Assembly (NCBI RefSeq): GCF_015207105.1
Contig: NZ_JADEXO010000012.1
Span: 1-64,000, forward strand
Length of the DNA: 64,000 nt
Direction: 5' to 3'
DNA from: a cf. Phormidesmis sp. LEGE 11477
Lineage (GTDB): Bacteria > Cyanobacteriota > Cyanobacteriia > Phormidesmidales > Phormidesmidaceae
This document shows, piece after piece, positions 53,817-63,321 of this stretch (position 1 is its first letter; each line of letters begins with the position of its first letter). The notes under the pieces are model-generated. The model ran no database searches. It was not told the DNA's origin and saw nothing but the letters and a program-made list of their open reading frames with translations. Made by a program: the position numbers and the translations under genes.

Positions 53817-55130
53817 TTAGATCGCCGCGATCGCAGCTGACTTAGCGGTATACACCCGATCAGTCAGCGCTGCCAAATGATTGATGGCAGTGACAATCTG
53901 GTCTTCGGTGGCTGTTAGACTCAGTCGGAAGCACTGGCGCATGTGCGGCCAATCTTCACCATTGAGACTGGCTTTTAGTCCTGGGAAGAAGGGGCTGCCC
54001 GGCACGATGATAACGCCGTAGTGCTTGAGCTCGTTGTAAAATTCCCAGTCGCTCACGGGCAGATTATCAAACCACAGCCAGGCGAAGATCGCACCTTCAC
54101 CTCGATGCAATCGCCAAGGCACTTCGCTAGGCATCTTAGTGGTCAAGGTCTCTTCTAGAACGTCAAACTTGCTGCGGTAGTGAGGCCGAATGGTGTTTTT
54201 GGCGATATCGGCCAGTGCGCCGCTGCGGATGGCCCGAGCTGCGATCGCCTGACCATAGCGACTAGAGTGAATACACAGGTTAGTCTGAAAAGATTCCAAA
54301 ATTTGAATGATGCGCTCATCTCCAATTGCTATACCTACGCGCTCACCCGGTAACCCAGCTTTTGACAGACTTAGACAGTGAACGATATTAGCGCCAAAAA
54401 TCGGCGTCATTTCAGTAAAGTTCAGCGCCGGAAATGGCGGCGCATAGGCCGAGTCAACAAAGACAGGCACGTCGAAAGGCGCTGCTAGATCGGCAATCTG
54501 CTGCACCTCATCACCTGTGAGAACGTTCCCGGTCGGATTGCAGGGGCGAGAGAAGAGGACAAACCCAGTGTTTTCGTTGACCTCTAACTGATCAAAATCG
54601 GGACGGTACTTGAACGAATGAGCGTCTTTACCTAGCTCTATAGAAGGCCGATAGGCTTTGACTGCCTCAGGGTATAGCGTGACGCCGCCGTAGCCAGTGT
54701 AGTCAGGGCTCAGCGGGAGAACGATGTCTTTGAGCTGTCCGTTAGAGCTGTAGCCACCCAAGGCATTAGCTGCTAGGAAATAAAGGTTTTGACTGCCAGG
54801 GGTGATCAGAATATTGCGCGAAGTCAGATGCAGTCCGTAGCGCTGGTTGAAATCGTCTCGAATAGCCTCAATTAGAGGTTCGTAGCCTTGGCTAGCACCG
54901 TAGCGACAAACCACCTCACCGTACTCGCTGCTGGCTAGCAAATCCTTGGTGCAATCACGCCATAGCTGCTCAACTTCTAGCAAAATAACAGGGTTACCGG
55001 CGCTGAGGTTAATGAACTCTTTTCCCGATCCCTTACTGGAATTGAGGGTTTCGATGATGTCTTTCATAATTGCCCGCACCCCGGTTAGGTGAGACATGCG
55101 ATCGCCAAACTGGGTAAGAGCAAAAGTCAT
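53817..55130 (-). CDS. avtA: Valine--pyruvate aminotransferase
   Basis: A 437-residue fold-type I PLP enzyme. FINLSAGNPVILLEV, LITPGSQNLYFLAAN, SRPCNPTGNVLTGDEV, VDSAYAPPFP and the PLP lysine in CLSLSKAGLPGERVGIAIG agree with AvtA (transaminase C), which links valine and alanine pools through pyruvate. Other aminotransferases of the family are possible. The start MTFALTQFGDRMSHLTGVRAIM matches the family. It precedes rimM on the minus strand. Confidence 0.85.
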   Translation of the reverse strand: MTFALTQFGDRMSHLTGVRAIMKDIIETLNSSKGSGKEFINLSAGNPVILLEVEQLWRDCTKDLLASSEYGEVVCRYGASQGYEPLIEAIRDDFNQRYGLHLTSRNILITPGSQNLYFLAANALGGYSSNGQLKDIVLPLSPDYTGYGGVTLYPEAVKAYRPSIELGKDAHSFKYRPDFDQLEVNENTGFVLFSRPCNPTGNVLTGDEVQQIADLAAPFDVPVFVDSAYAPPFPALNFTEMTPIFGANIVHCLSLSKAGLPGERVGIAIGDERIIQILESFQTNLCIHSSRYGQAIAARAIRSGALADIAKNTIRPHYRSKFDVLEETLTTKMPSEVPWRLHRGEGAIFAWLWFDNLPVSDWEFYNELKHYGVIIVPGSPFFPGLKASLNGEDWPHMRQCFRLSLTATEDQIVTAINHLAALTDRVYTAKSAAIAAI

Positions 55131-55717
55131 AGGTACGTTAGAAGAAAGAGGAGTAGCCGCCTGATAGAAAATCTTTCTACGCAGCTTATGCGATTCAATA
55201 TAATACCCTTATTTATTAGGACAAGGCAGTGTAGGTTGATATTTGCGTAGCAAGCGCTGCACGATCCGCCTTGTGATCCGAAGCTCATCAACCGTTGTTA
55301 GCAGTATCCGGTGCTGCTCGTAATGACAACCGTCGATGCTAGTAGCCTTTAACAGCAGCTTATCGGATGCAACTGCTGCTGAGTAGATCTACGCGACACA
55401 TGGCTAAAGTGAGATGTTTTAGAGTAAGAATCCTTCGGGTGCAAGTGTTTTATTTGAAAGCCGTGACTATCTGAATCTCTTAATTTCTAATCTTGTGACA
55501 AAGACTTTTTGAATGCTTGAAACCATGGAGTCTGACTGCTGTGCTTACCAATCGAGGAAATTAGAGAAAATTTTCTCGACTAGTCGACAATCTGTTGCTC
55601 TAAAGGGTTTACTCTCTAGAGAGCTCTGTATTTTGTATTGAGAGACACTTTGTCTAGAGTTCACCCTAACGAATGTACTCGTGAGCTCCGCTGGCTTTCC
55701 CCTTCACTTCGACCATT
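55131..55717. other. Divergent intergenic region avtA / glgP
   Basis: The two genes diverge, so this 587-base stretch must hold both promoters. I see no gene, RNA or strong hairpin, and could not choose promoter boxes with confidence. Confidence 0.4.
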
Positions 55718-57916
55718 ATGAACGCGATCAATCAACTAAGCGCCAAACTACCTAATCCCGTCAGGCGTTTGGCCGATTTTGCCTATAACTACTGGTGGAG
55801 CTGGACGCCGGAGAGAATATCGCTGTTCAGCTCTATTGATCCGGGTCTGTGGCAGCAGTGCAACCACAATCCGGTGAGCCTGTTAAATAAGGTTTCTCAC
55901 GATCGGCTTTGGCAGATAGCTGAAGATCCTAAGTACTTAACGCGGCTAGAAAAGCTGGCCGCGCAGCTAGATCACTATCTGAGCGCCGAAGGAACCTGGG
56001 CAAGCCGCGAAGTTCCCGAAGTCTCTGGCGACCATCCGGTAGCATATTTTTGTATAGAATTTGGCGTGCATGAATCGCTGCCTATCTACTGTGGCGGGCT
56101 AGGCGTATTAGCCGGAGACTATCTGAAGTCGGCGTCGGATCTAGGCATGCCGGCAGTAGGCGTGGGATTGCTGTATAAACAGGGATATTTTCAGCAGAAG
56201 CTCAATCGTAGCGGCTGGCAGGAGGCAAACTATGTCGATAACGATATTGAAAATCTGCCGCTGTTGGCAGTCTGCAATGAATTTGGCCAGCCGATTACGG
56301 TGAAGGTAGCGATTGGTAAGCGCTCGGTCAAAGCGCGGGTGTGGAAAACGCAGCTGGGTCGAAGCACGCTGTACCTGCTAGATAGCGATTTGATGGAGAA
56401 TGACGAACGCGATCGCGAGCTAACAGGTCACCTATATAATGGCGATCCTGCTGTACAGCTAGGTCAGGCAATGCTGTTGGGTATTGGCGGCGTCAGAGCG
56501 TTGCAGGCTTTGGGCATAGAGCCGGTGCTATATCATCTCAACGAGGTGCATCCAGCGTTTGCGCTGCTAGAGATCGCCAGGCAAGCCCGCGAAGAAACTG
56601 GACTAGAGTTTGAACAATTGCAGCAGGTGGTCCGCGATCGCGCCCGGTTTACCACTCATACCCCAGTTCCTTTTGGCAATACTTTTCCGGCTAGCGACAT
56701 CAGCGAGGCCCTTGCTGCCTACATGCAAAACACTGGCGTATCTTCTAGTCAAATTTTGGCGCTCGGACAGCTAGGCAAAGAAGATGACCAGTTTAGCTTA
56801 ACCAGAATGGCCCTGCGACTGACGCAGTTAGCCAATGGCGTCAGCGAACGGCACGGCCACACGTCTCGTCAGCTATGGCGCGATCTCTATCCTCAGCAGC
56901 CCGTAGAAGCGGTGCCTATCAGCCATATTACAAACGGTGTCCATGTTCGTAGCTGGGTAGCGCCTTTGATCGGGGATCTATTTGATAAATATGTCGGGCC
57001 TGAATGGGCTCAGTCGCTGACCCGCGCTGACCAGTGGAAGCGAGTAGAAACGATTCCTAATGCTCAGCTCTGGCATCGGCACAGCATTTTGAAGGCGAGA
57101 TTGATTGCCTATACGCGCGATCGCATTCTTCAGTCTCGTTTGGCCAGAGGTGAAGCCCAAGACGATATCAATGCGGTGGCGCGTCTGCTTGATCCTAATA
57201 TATTGACGGTAGGCGTCGCTCGTCGATTCAGCGTTTACAAACGCAGCGATTTGCTGTTTCGAGATCTGCATCATCTTACTCAGATCGTGGCTCATCCGAA
57301 ACGCCCGGTTCAGATTATCTTTGCTGGCAAGGCCCATCCTGACGACGATGGCGGCAAGCGGATTATTCAGCGGATCATGGAATGGAGCCGCCACCCTGAC
57401 TTACGCGATCGCATTGCCTTTATTGAAAATTACGATCTCTACACCAGTAAGCTCATGGTGCAAGGCGTTGATCTGTGGCTAAGCACGGCTAGGCGAACGC
57501 TAGAAGCCTCAGGCATCGGCGGTCAAAAAGTTGCCCTCAATGGAGGCTTGAATCTGGGGGTGCTAGACGGCTGGTGGTGTGAGGGCTATCGACCTGGCAT
57601 CAATGGCTGGGCGATCGGGGATGCGGCGATCGCTAGTCTAGGCAACACCCCCGAATCCGATAGCTACGCCCAAGATGCCCAAGATGCTAGAGATGCAGAA
57701 GTAATTTACAACTTGCTAGAGCGTGATATTGCTAGGCTGTATTACAAGCGTGATCACAGCGGCATTTCTCCCGGCTGGCTGCGGATGATGAAAGCTTCAA
57801 TCAGCAGCATCGCGCCATTTTTCAACACCGATCGGATGGTCGCGCAATACGTAGACCAGCAATATTTTCCCCATACCGATGTCAAGACCGAACCCGTTGC
57901 GGCCCTAGTCTCGTAA
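55718..57916 (+). CDS. glgP: Alpha-glucan phosphorylase
   Basis: A 732-residue GT35 enzyme of the short bacterial type. The N-terminal DUF3417-like part (NPVRRLADFAYNYWWSWTPER) is followed by GVHESLPIYCGGLGVLAGDYLKSASDLG, VGLLYKQGYF and, near the end, ARRTLEASGIGGQKVALNGGLNLGVLDGWW, whose Lys binds PLP. It releases glucose 1-phosphate from glycogen. A small 9-base repeat gives QDAQDARDA near residue 650. The gene is followed after 77 bases by the Tab2 gene on the same strand. Confidence 0.9.
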   Translation: MNAINQLSAKLPNPVRRLADFAYNYWWSWTPERISLFSSIDPGLWQQCNHNPVSLLNKVSHDRLWQIAEDPKYLTRLEKLAAQLDHYLSAEGTWASREVPEVSGDHPVAYFCIEFGVHESLPIYCGGLGVLAGDYLKSASDLGMPAVGVGLLYKQGYFQQKLNRSGWQEANYVDNDIENLPLLAVCNEFGQPITVKVAIGKRSVKARVWKTQLGRSTLYLLDSDLMENDERDRELTGHLYNGDPAVQLGQAMLLGIGGVRALQALGIEPVLYHLNEVHPAFALLEIARQAREETGLEFEQLQQVVRDRARFTTHTPVPFGNTFPASDISEALAAYMQNTGVSSSQILALGQLGKEDDQFSLTRMALRLTQLANGVSERHGHTSRQLWRDLYPQQPVEAVPISHITNGVHVRSWVAPLIGDLFDKYVGPEWAQSLTRADQWKRVETIPNAQLWHRHSILKARLIAYTRDRILQSRLARGEAQDDINAVARLLDPNILTVGVARRFSVYKRSDLLFRDLHHLTQIVAHPKRPVQIIFAGKAHPDDDGGKRIIQRIMEWSRHPDLRDRIAFIENYDLYTSKLMVQGVDLWLSTARRTLEASGIGGQKVALNGGLNLGVLDGWWCEGYRPGINGWAIGDAAIASLGNTPESDSYAQDAQDARDAEVIYNLLERDIARLYYKRDHSGISPGWLRMMKASISSIAPFFNTDRMVAQYVDQQYFPHTDVKTEPVAALVS

Positions 57917-57993
57917 GCGAAAAGCGATCCTAAGCAAAAACCCATCGTGAATAAAAGACGATCGGTTATCTGTCTCTTCCATATACCTCTTCC

Positions 57994-58863
57994 ATGCCTT
58001 GGCAACTCGACTTCTATCGCCGTCCGCTAAAAGACAGTCAGGGTAGCCCGCTCTGGGAGCTGCTGATCTGCGACGAAACGCTGAGCTTTACCTATGGTGA
58101 GTTTTGCGCGCAGAGCCAGGCAAATGCGCCTTGGCTACGACGGCAGCTAGAGATTGCTAAAGGCCATGCTGGCAGTTGGCCTAGCCACATAGAGATCTTT
58201 CGCCCGCAGGCTGTCAGCATTGTCGAAGTTGCCTGCCGCGATCTGCCAGTTGACGTCTGGCCCAAACGCGACGTGCCTGTTCTTAAACAGTGGCTACAGC
58301 AGCGAGCCGCTTGGTATCCAAATCTAGACGGCTACACCAAAGAGGCTTATGAACCCATCGCGCTAGAACGCCCCGCGCCAGTTCCGGTTGCCGACCATTT
58401 GATGGGTGAAGGGTGGCAGTTTGCCGCCATCAGCATAGAAGAGCTGCAAAGGTTGAGCTACGAGCCCATTCCAATTCAATCGGTTGCCCCCGAGCTGATG
58501 CCCATCCACTTGGGTCTGCCTAGCACATTACTGATTCCAGGCGTCGTGATCGACGGCGGCAGGCAGTCGATGATGCTGGCCCAGTGGCTACAGTCGGCAG
58601 ATCCGGTGATGCTGCAATATATTGCAGGCGTTCCAGATGGGCTACTGCTAGAAGCAGGATTAATCGATCGATGGATTCTGGCAACGTTTGAAGACGAAGC
58701 TGTGGCGGCGGCGGCTCGAACGTTCACAGAACGAAAAATTGCGGCCAATGGACTTCACTTTTTACTAGTGCGGCCAGACGACTCGGGGCTAACCTATACC
58801 GGACTGTGGCTTTTGCAGTCATCGTCGGGCAAGCGTGTGCAAAGATCTAGCGGTGAGTCATAG
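57994..58863 (+). CDS. Tab2/Atab2 family RNA-binding protein
   Basis: A 289-residue soluble protein: WQLDFYRRPLKDSQGSPLWELLICD, EIFRPQAVSIVEVACRDL, WYPNLDGYTKEAYEPI and LPSTLLIPGVVIDGGRQSMMLAQWL are hallmarks of the Tab2 family. In algae and plants Tab2 binds the psaB leader and is needed for photosystem I reaction-centre translation; a similar role is likely here but unproved. The GLLLEAGLIDRWILATF block is conserved. Confidence 0.87.
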   Translation: MPWQLDFYRRPLKDSQGSPLWELLICDETLSFTYGEFCAQSQANAPWLRRQLEIAKGHAGSWPSHIEIFRPQAVSIVEVACRDLPVDVWPKRDVPVLKQWLQQRAAWYPNLDGYTKEAYEPIALERPAPVPVADHLMGEGWQFAAISIEELQRLSYEPIPIQSVAPELMPIHLGLPSTLLIPGVVIDGGRQSMMLAQWLQSADPVMLQYIAGVPDGLLLEAGLIDRWILATFEDEAVAAAARTFTERKIAANGLHFLLVRPDDSGLTYTGLWLLQSSSGKRVQRSSGES

Positions 58864-58869
58864 CTTGGT

Positions 58870-58921
58870 TTCTAGCCCCGACTTCTAGCCCCGACTTCTA
58901 GCCCCGACTCCCAGCCCCGTC
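58870..58921. repeat. 13-bp tandem repeat after the Tab2 gene
   Basis: Four head-to-tail units of TTCTAGCCCCGAC (the last one diverged, TCCCAGCCCCGTC) between the convergent Tab2 and TPR genes. Confidence 0.85.
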
Positions 58922-58949
58922 TCATAGAGCAAACCCCGGATAAGACTCC

Positions 58950-60092
58950 CTAGATCAGTCCTAGGACTTGCTGTGCTTCTTGAGGCTTGTCAACCTGTTG
59001 TAGCAATACGGCCAGCGAGCGATAGGCAGCTTCTAGCCTAGGGGAAAAGAGCGATTGATCCTGCTGGCGAAGGCTTTCAGAGAGGGTGACAACCTGTTGA
59101 AAAGAGGCGATCGCAGCTTCTAGCTGACCGCTCTCCCTTTGGGCCTGAGCGATATTGACCAGTAGATGCGCTTCTTGTTCTGGGCGATCTAGGGCTCTAA
59201 AGATAGTGAGCGCTTGCTGGTAGGCACTCAAAGCCGTTTCGGTATCGCCACTCAAGTCAGCAGCTCTACCTAGATTGTTGAGGATGGCGACTTCTTGAGG
59301 GCGATCGCCGATCTGCTGAAACAAAGCTAGAGCGGGCTGATAGTACGCAACGGACTGAGCGTAGTCACTTAGCATGAAGTACGCATAGCCTAGGGCAGAG
59401 AGCGATTCAGATTCTACTCTAGGATTGTTGGTGCGGCGGGCGATCGCTAAGACTTGCTGCTGATAGTCAATGCTCTGGCTGTAGTCTTCGATATCGGCAT
59501 AGGTATCGGCTAGTAGCGCTAAGATGATGCGCTCACCTGTAGCGTCGTTTGTTTGTTGGTAGAGAAGCAGACCATCTTTGTAGATGGCGATCGCATCGGT
59601 ATACTGTTGGGCGGCCCTATAGGCACTGCCTAAGTTTAGAAAGGCGGGCGGCTGCTCGCTGAGTATGTCTAGTTCCCGGTAGATGTTAAAAGCCTGAAGG
59701 CTGGCGTTGACTGCCTCGGCGGGGCGATTGGTGAGCCGGTAGATAACGCTGAGATTTTCGAGCATGCGGGCTTCTTTGGTGCGATCACCCAATACCCGAT
59801 ACAGCAGCATGGCCTGTTGCCAATAGTCAAAAGCGGTAGCGCGATCGCCCTGGGTGAAAGCCTCTACACCCTGATCCGCTAGCTGATTGGCTTTTTGAGT
59901 ATCAGAGTTAGCACCGGGGCTAGCGTCAGAATCGGCCACAGGTGTAGTAGCCGCAGGCGTTAAAGTTCCTGTGCCTACTGCGGATAAAGCTACAGCCTGG
60001 GCAGGTGCTTTCACTACCGAGCACAGATAGCCCATGCTCAGAATGCTCAGCCCAATCGCTACTTGCTTCACTCGTCTCATCGATAGCGCCAT
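58950..60092 (-). CDS. Exported TPR-repeat protein
   Basis: A 380-residue protein with an N-terminal hydrophobic signal (VAIGLSILSMGYLCSVV, cleavage after an Ala-rich stretch), then at least six tetratricopeptide repeats: AFDYWQQAMLLYRVLGDRT, ARMLENLSVIYRLTNRP, AFLNLGSAYRAAQQYTDAIAIYKDG, ALGYAYFMLSDYAQSVAYY and AILNNLGRAADLSGDTETAL. It is a likely periplasmic scaffold of unknown partner. It converges on the Tab2 gene across the 13-bp repeat. Confidence 0.85.
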   Translation of the reverse strand: MALSMRRVKQVAIGLSILSMGYLCSVVKAPAQAVALSAVGTGTLTPAATTPVADSDASPGANSDTQKANQLADQGVEAFTQGDRATAFDYWQQAMLLYRVLGDRTKEARMLENLSVIYRLTNRPAEAVNASLQAFNIYRELDILSEQPPAFLNLGSAYRAAQQYTDAIAIYKDGLLLYQQTNDATGERIILALLADTYADIEDYSQSIDYQQQVLAIARRTNNPRVESESLSALGYAYFMLSDYAQSVAYYQPALALFQQIGDRPQEVAILNNLGRAADLSGDTETALSAYQQALTIFRALDRPEQEAHLLVNIAQAQRESGQLEAAIASFQQVVTLSESLRQQDQSLFSPRLEAAYRSLAVLLQQVDKPQEAQQVLGLI

Positions 60093-60246
60093 CGTAAATT
60101 CACTTATGACCCTGTTGTGGCATCTGACTGCCCTCAGTGAAATCCGCGATTAGGCAATCTTGTACCAATAAACATACCTGCCCGTGTGTACTTAAAGATG
60201 GGTGCAAACGGTAGAATTTCTCTTGACAGTCCAATAGGAGAAATTG

Positions 60247-61146
60247 ATGGTTAATGCTGGCGCGATAGGTGTAGAGTATCCGGTCAAAATTGGCATCATT
60301 GGCGGCAGCGGTCTCTATAACATGGACGCCCTAACGGATATTCAAGAAGTCAGGATGCAAACGCCCTTTGGCGATCCGTCTGATGCGCTGATCGTTGGCA
60401 AGATTGAGGGTGTCTCCGTCGCGTTTCTAGCCCGCCACGGACGCGGCCATACCTTGACGCCATCCGAGCTGCCGTTTCGAGCCAATATCTATGCCATGAA
60501 GGCCCTCGGCGTCGACTATCTTATTTCCGCTTCGGCAGTTGGGTCTTTAAAAGCAGAAGCCAAACCTGTTGATATGGTTGTGCCCGACCAGTTCATCGAC
60601 CGGACAAAAAACCGTATTTCTACCTTTTTTGGCGAGGGTATCGTCGGCCACATCTCCTTTGGCGATCCGGTGTGCAACAACCTGGCGAAGGTAGTCGCTG
60701 ATGCGGTAGAAAGCCAAAACCTTGAAGGCGTCACGCTTCATCGAGGCGGCACCTACGTGTGCATGGAGGGTCCGGCCTTTTCAACCAAAGCCGAATCAAA
60801 TCTGTATCGCAGCTGGGATGCGACCGTCATTGGCATGACGAATTTGCCAGAAGCCAAGCTCGCCAGGGAAGCCGAGATTGCCTATGCCACGCTAGCAATG
60901 GTGACTGACTATGACTGCTGGCACCCCGATCATGACAGCGTCACCGTAGAGATGGTGATCGGCAATCTACAAAAAAATGCGGTGAATGCTCAGCAGGTCA
61001 TCCAAGAAATCGTGCGACAGCTAGACGAGAACCCGCCAGCATCGGACGCGCATTCTGCTCTGAAATTCGCCATCATCACGCCTTTAGACCAGGCACCCGA
61101 AGCCACCAAAGAAAAACTATCTTTATTGCTTCAAAAGTACCTTTAA
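60247..61146 (+). CDS. mtnP: S-methyl-5'-thioadenosine phosphorylase
   Basis: A 299-residue purine nucleoside phosphorylase-family enzyme: [70 protein letters not shown] and [20 protein letters not shown]. It splits methylthioadenosine from polyamine synthesis for methionine salvage. I choose the ATG at 60247, with AGGAG six bases upstream; the preceding TTG at 60244 is in frame too. Confidence 0.93.
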   Translation: MVNAGAIGVEYPVKIGIIGGSGLYNMDALTDIQEVRMQTPFGDPSDALIVGKIEGVSVAFLARHGRGHTLTPSELPFRANIYAMKALGVDYLISASAVGSLKAEAKPVDMVVPDQFIDRTKNRISTFFGEGIVGHISFGDPVCNNLAKVVADAVESQNLEGVTLHRGGTYVCMEGPAFSTKAESNLYRSWDATVIGMTNLPEAKLAREAEIAYATLAMVTDYDCWHPDHDSVTVEMVIGNLQKNAVNAQQVIQEIVRQLDENPPASDAHSALKFAIITPLDQAPEATKEKLSLLLQKYL

Positions 61147-61175
61147 ACCAGTCTCTACCTATTGCTACTCGTGCA

Positions 61176-61220
61176 AAAGGGACAGGAAAATACAAGCGCG
61201 TCTTCGATTCCTATCCCTTT
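61176..61220. terminator. Bidirectional terminator between mtnP and petL
   Basis: AAAGGGACAGGAA (61176-61188) and TTCCTATCCCTTT (61208-61220) pair over 13 bases with one mismatch. A T-rich stretch follows on the plus strand and a CTTTTG on the minus strand. It lies between two convergent genes. Confidence 0.55.
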
Positions 61221-61266
61221 CTAGTTGTTTTCTAATGATTAAACGTAACCAACTGTCTCTAAAGGT

Positions 61267-61359
61267 CTAAATTAGCTTGACTGCTCGCAGGCCAAAGTAA
61301 AGGCCCATAGAGGCTGCAAATAGTACAGCTAGCCACACCACGTAAATTACTGCGCCCAT
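61267..61359 (-). CDS. petL: Cytochrome b6f complex subunit PetL
   Basis: A 30-residue single-span protein, MGAVIYVVWLAVLFAASMGL then YFGLRAVKLI. The pattern of one hydrophobic helix ending in FGLRAxKLI is that of cyanobacterial PetL (31-32 residues), a peripheral small subunit of the b6f complex in the thylakoid. AGGAG ends about seven bases before the ATG, which supports translation. The gene lies antisense between mtnP and aroB. PetL is the best fit among the tiny thylakoid proteins; PetM, PetN and Psb peptides have other endings. Confidence 0.75.
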   Translation of the reverse strand: MGAVIYVVWLAVLFAASMGLYFGLRAVKLI

Positions 61360-61484
61360 AGTTATCTCCTAAACTGGTTTTTTGATACCTTTCAATTGAA
61401 ACACAAACCTTTACACAAGGATTGCACAGCTTAACATTACAGCAAAGACACATCAGCTCACCCAAACGGACTCGAATAACGGCC

Positions 61485-62603
61485 ATGAAGACAACTATCC
61501 GCGTCAACATTCCCCAAGACGCTTATGACATCAGGATTGCACCGGGTGGTTTGGACTATTTAGGTGCTTGGCTAGCAGCTGGAGATGGGCCATTGGTGAA
61601 GCCAGGGCAAAAGGTATTGGTCGTGTCGAATCCGGTGGTGTTTGATCTGTATGGAGAGCGGGCGATCGCATCCCTCACTCAGGCAGGTTACAGCGTTTCT
61701 CACTGCATTCTGCCAGCAGGTGAACAGTACAAAAACATGGCCTCCATCGCCGAAATCCATGACGCCGCCTACGAAAATCGACTAGAGCGCAGTTCTGCCA
61801 TGATCGCCCTCGGCGGCGGCGTCATCGGAGATATGACCGGGTTTGCTGCCTCTTCCTGGCTGCGCGGTATCTCAGTGGTTCAAGTGCCGACCTCTCTTTT
61901 GGCCATGGTCGATGCCTCGATGGGCGGTAAAACTGGCGTCAACCATCCCAAAGGCAAAAATCTAATCGGCGCATTCCATCAACCTAGGCTAGTCCTGATC
62001 GATCCACAAGTGCTAGAAACGCTGCCTGTTCGAGAGTTTCGAGCGGGCGTTTCGGAAGTGATTAAGTACGGCGTGATCTGGGACCAGCCGCTATTTGAAA
62101 AGCTAGAAGCGGCTGAGCGGCTAGATGACTACAACAAAGTCAGTGATGAACTGCTGCAAACAATGCTGATTCACTCTTGCCAAGCTAAAGCTGATGTCGT
62201 CAGCCAAGATGTGAAAGAAGCTGGCATCCGCGCCATTTTGAACTATGGCCATACGGTCGGTCATGCGGTGGAAAGTCTGACAGGCTACAGCAGAATCAAT
62301 CACGGTGAGGCGGTTGGTATCGGCATGGTCGCTGCTGCAAAAATTGCTGAAGCCGTAACTGAAAGCGCCTGGAACCAAGCGGCAACTCAAAGGCAGCAAG
62401 TCCTGTTAGAGAAAACTCAGCTACCGACTCACTTACCCAAAGCTATCGATATTGAAGAGATTCTAATTGCACTCAGAAGTGACAAAAAGGTAAAAGAGGG
62501 CAAAGTCCGTTTTGTGCTGCCAGAGCGAATCGGTAAGGCGTTTGTAACAGATCGGGTGAGTGATGCCAAGGTCAGAGGGGTATTAAAGACTATAGCTGCT
62601 TAG
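61485..62603 (+). CDS. aroB: 3-dehydroquinate synthase
   Basis: A 372-residue enzyme: [71 protein letters not shown] and [13 protein letters not shown], which hold the NAD and zinc sites. It makes dehydroquinate in the shikimate pathway. I choose the ATG at 61485 ([11 protein letters not shown]), since the open frame from 61422 adds residues unlike the family. No strong ribosome-binding site is seen. Confidence 0.93.
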   Translation: MKTTIRVNIPQDAYDIRIAPGGLDYLGAWLAAGDGPLVKPGQKVLVVSNPVVFDLYGERAIASLTQAGYSVSHCILPAGEQYKNMASIAEIHDAAYENRLERSSAMIALGGGVIGDMTGFAASSWLRGISVVQVPTSLLAMVDASMGGKTGVNHPKGKNLIGAFHQPRLVLIDPQVLETLPVREFRAGVSEVIKYGVIWDQPLFEKLEAAERLDDYNKVSDELLQTMLIHSCQAKADVVSQDVKEAGIRAILNYGHTVGHAVESLTGYSRINHGEAVGIGMVAAAKIAEAVTESAWNQAATQRQQVLLEKTQLPTHLPKAIDIEEILIALRSDKKVKEGKVRFVLPERIGKAFVTDRVSDAKVRGVLKTIAA

Positions 62604-62630
62604 TAGAGAATATCCACAAGCCCAAACCGC

Positions 62631-62912
62631 ATGTTTACTCAAGCTGAAAGCACTTTTGAGATTATCAAGACAATCTCAAAAGTGCTTTCAGGCGTTTCGC
62701 TGGCGCTGATTTCTTTCCTCAGTATTGTTTTTATGCTAGTAATAGATGCTCCAGGTAATATTGTAAGAGTAGGTGGCTATGAAGTGACTTTCACTCCTAC
62801 GCTAGCCCTGTTTACAGGGGCACTTTCATTCTCGTTTTTAGCTTCCTCTTGTTTAATGCTCGCTTCTCTATTGTTGATAGAGGCAGATGATGATTCTAAT
62901 AATGTCGGCTAG
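62631..62912 (+). CDS. Small two-span membrane protein, unrecognised
   Basis: A 93-residue protein with two hydrophobic helices (VSLALISFLSIVFMLVI and ALFTGALSFSFLASSCLMLASLLLI) and an acidic C-terminus. Codons 5-20 are built from a perfect 19-bp inverted repeat. The stop codon overlaps the next small gene by 11 bases, so the two are probably translated together. It follows aroB by 27 bases. No family recognised. Confidence 0.5.
   Translation: MFTQAESTFEIIKTISKVLSGVSLALISFLSIVFMLVIDAPGNIVRVGGYEVTFTPTLALFTGALSFSFLASSCLMLASLLLIEADDDSNNVG
62645..62690. repeat. Perfect 19-bp inverted repeat at the start of a gene
   Basis: TGAAAGCACTTTTGAGATT (62645-62663), loop ATCAAGAC, and AATCTCAAAAGTGCTTTCA (62672-62690). 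It begins 15 bases into the small membrane-protein frame and 41 bases after the aroB stop. No T-run follows. Confidence 0.9.
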
Positions 62913-63063
62913 ACAGACTGCGCTGCTAGGGATTTTCACCTTGGTAGGTGGATCTGCACTGATTGTAGTAGCGACTTATCTATTCGTCTATTACGACGTT
63001 CTAGGAAAAGTATTTCCGAACTCAAAGAAATTTCCAGATTCTGTGAAAACTGACAAAAAATAG
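62902..63063 (+). CDS. Very small membrane protein, coupled to the preceding gene
   Basis: A 53-residue protein, MSARQTALLGIFTLVGGSAL followed by IVVATYLFVYYDVLGKVF, with one membrane helix and a lysine-rich tail. The ATG lies inside the end of the preceding gene, 11 bases overlapping, in another frame, which suggests translational coupling. No family recognised. Confidence 0.45.
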   Translation: MSARQTALLGIFTLVGGSALIVVATYLFVYYDVLGKVFPNSKKFPDSVKTDKK

Positions 63064-63138
63064 AGACTACCCAGCAGCAATTTGCTGACGGACTGTAGGT
63101 GTTTAGCGTATTTTTATAGAAAGAGCGGAAACCAAGCC

Positions 63139-63210
63139 CTGAGCGGAGTCGAAGGATGCCTGAATCGCGACTGAGATCGCTGGCTAGGTCCTGGCTTCGA
63201 CTCCGCTCAG
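63139..63210. repeat. 16-bp inverted repeat (MITE-like)
   Basis: CTGAGCGGAGTCGAAG (63139-63154) and CTTCGACTCCGCTCAG (63195-63210) enclose 40 bases. This sequence type is a common dispersed repeat in cyanobacterial genomes. It lies between the small membrane proteins and the truncated acetyltransferase. Confidence 0.8.
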
Positions 63211-63321
63211 CCACCAAATAATCTTGCATTCTTCGCAGTTACGCTAAACACGTACGACGGACTTGAGTAAGCTTATCTAAGTCGCTAACATCTGCCTGTC
63301 TGAGACAGCGCTCTGTCGCTG

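Noticed and set aside
62936-63229. 97-codon minus-strand open frame
   Set aside because: It runs through the 16-bp inverted repeat and is antisense to the small membrane protein gene.
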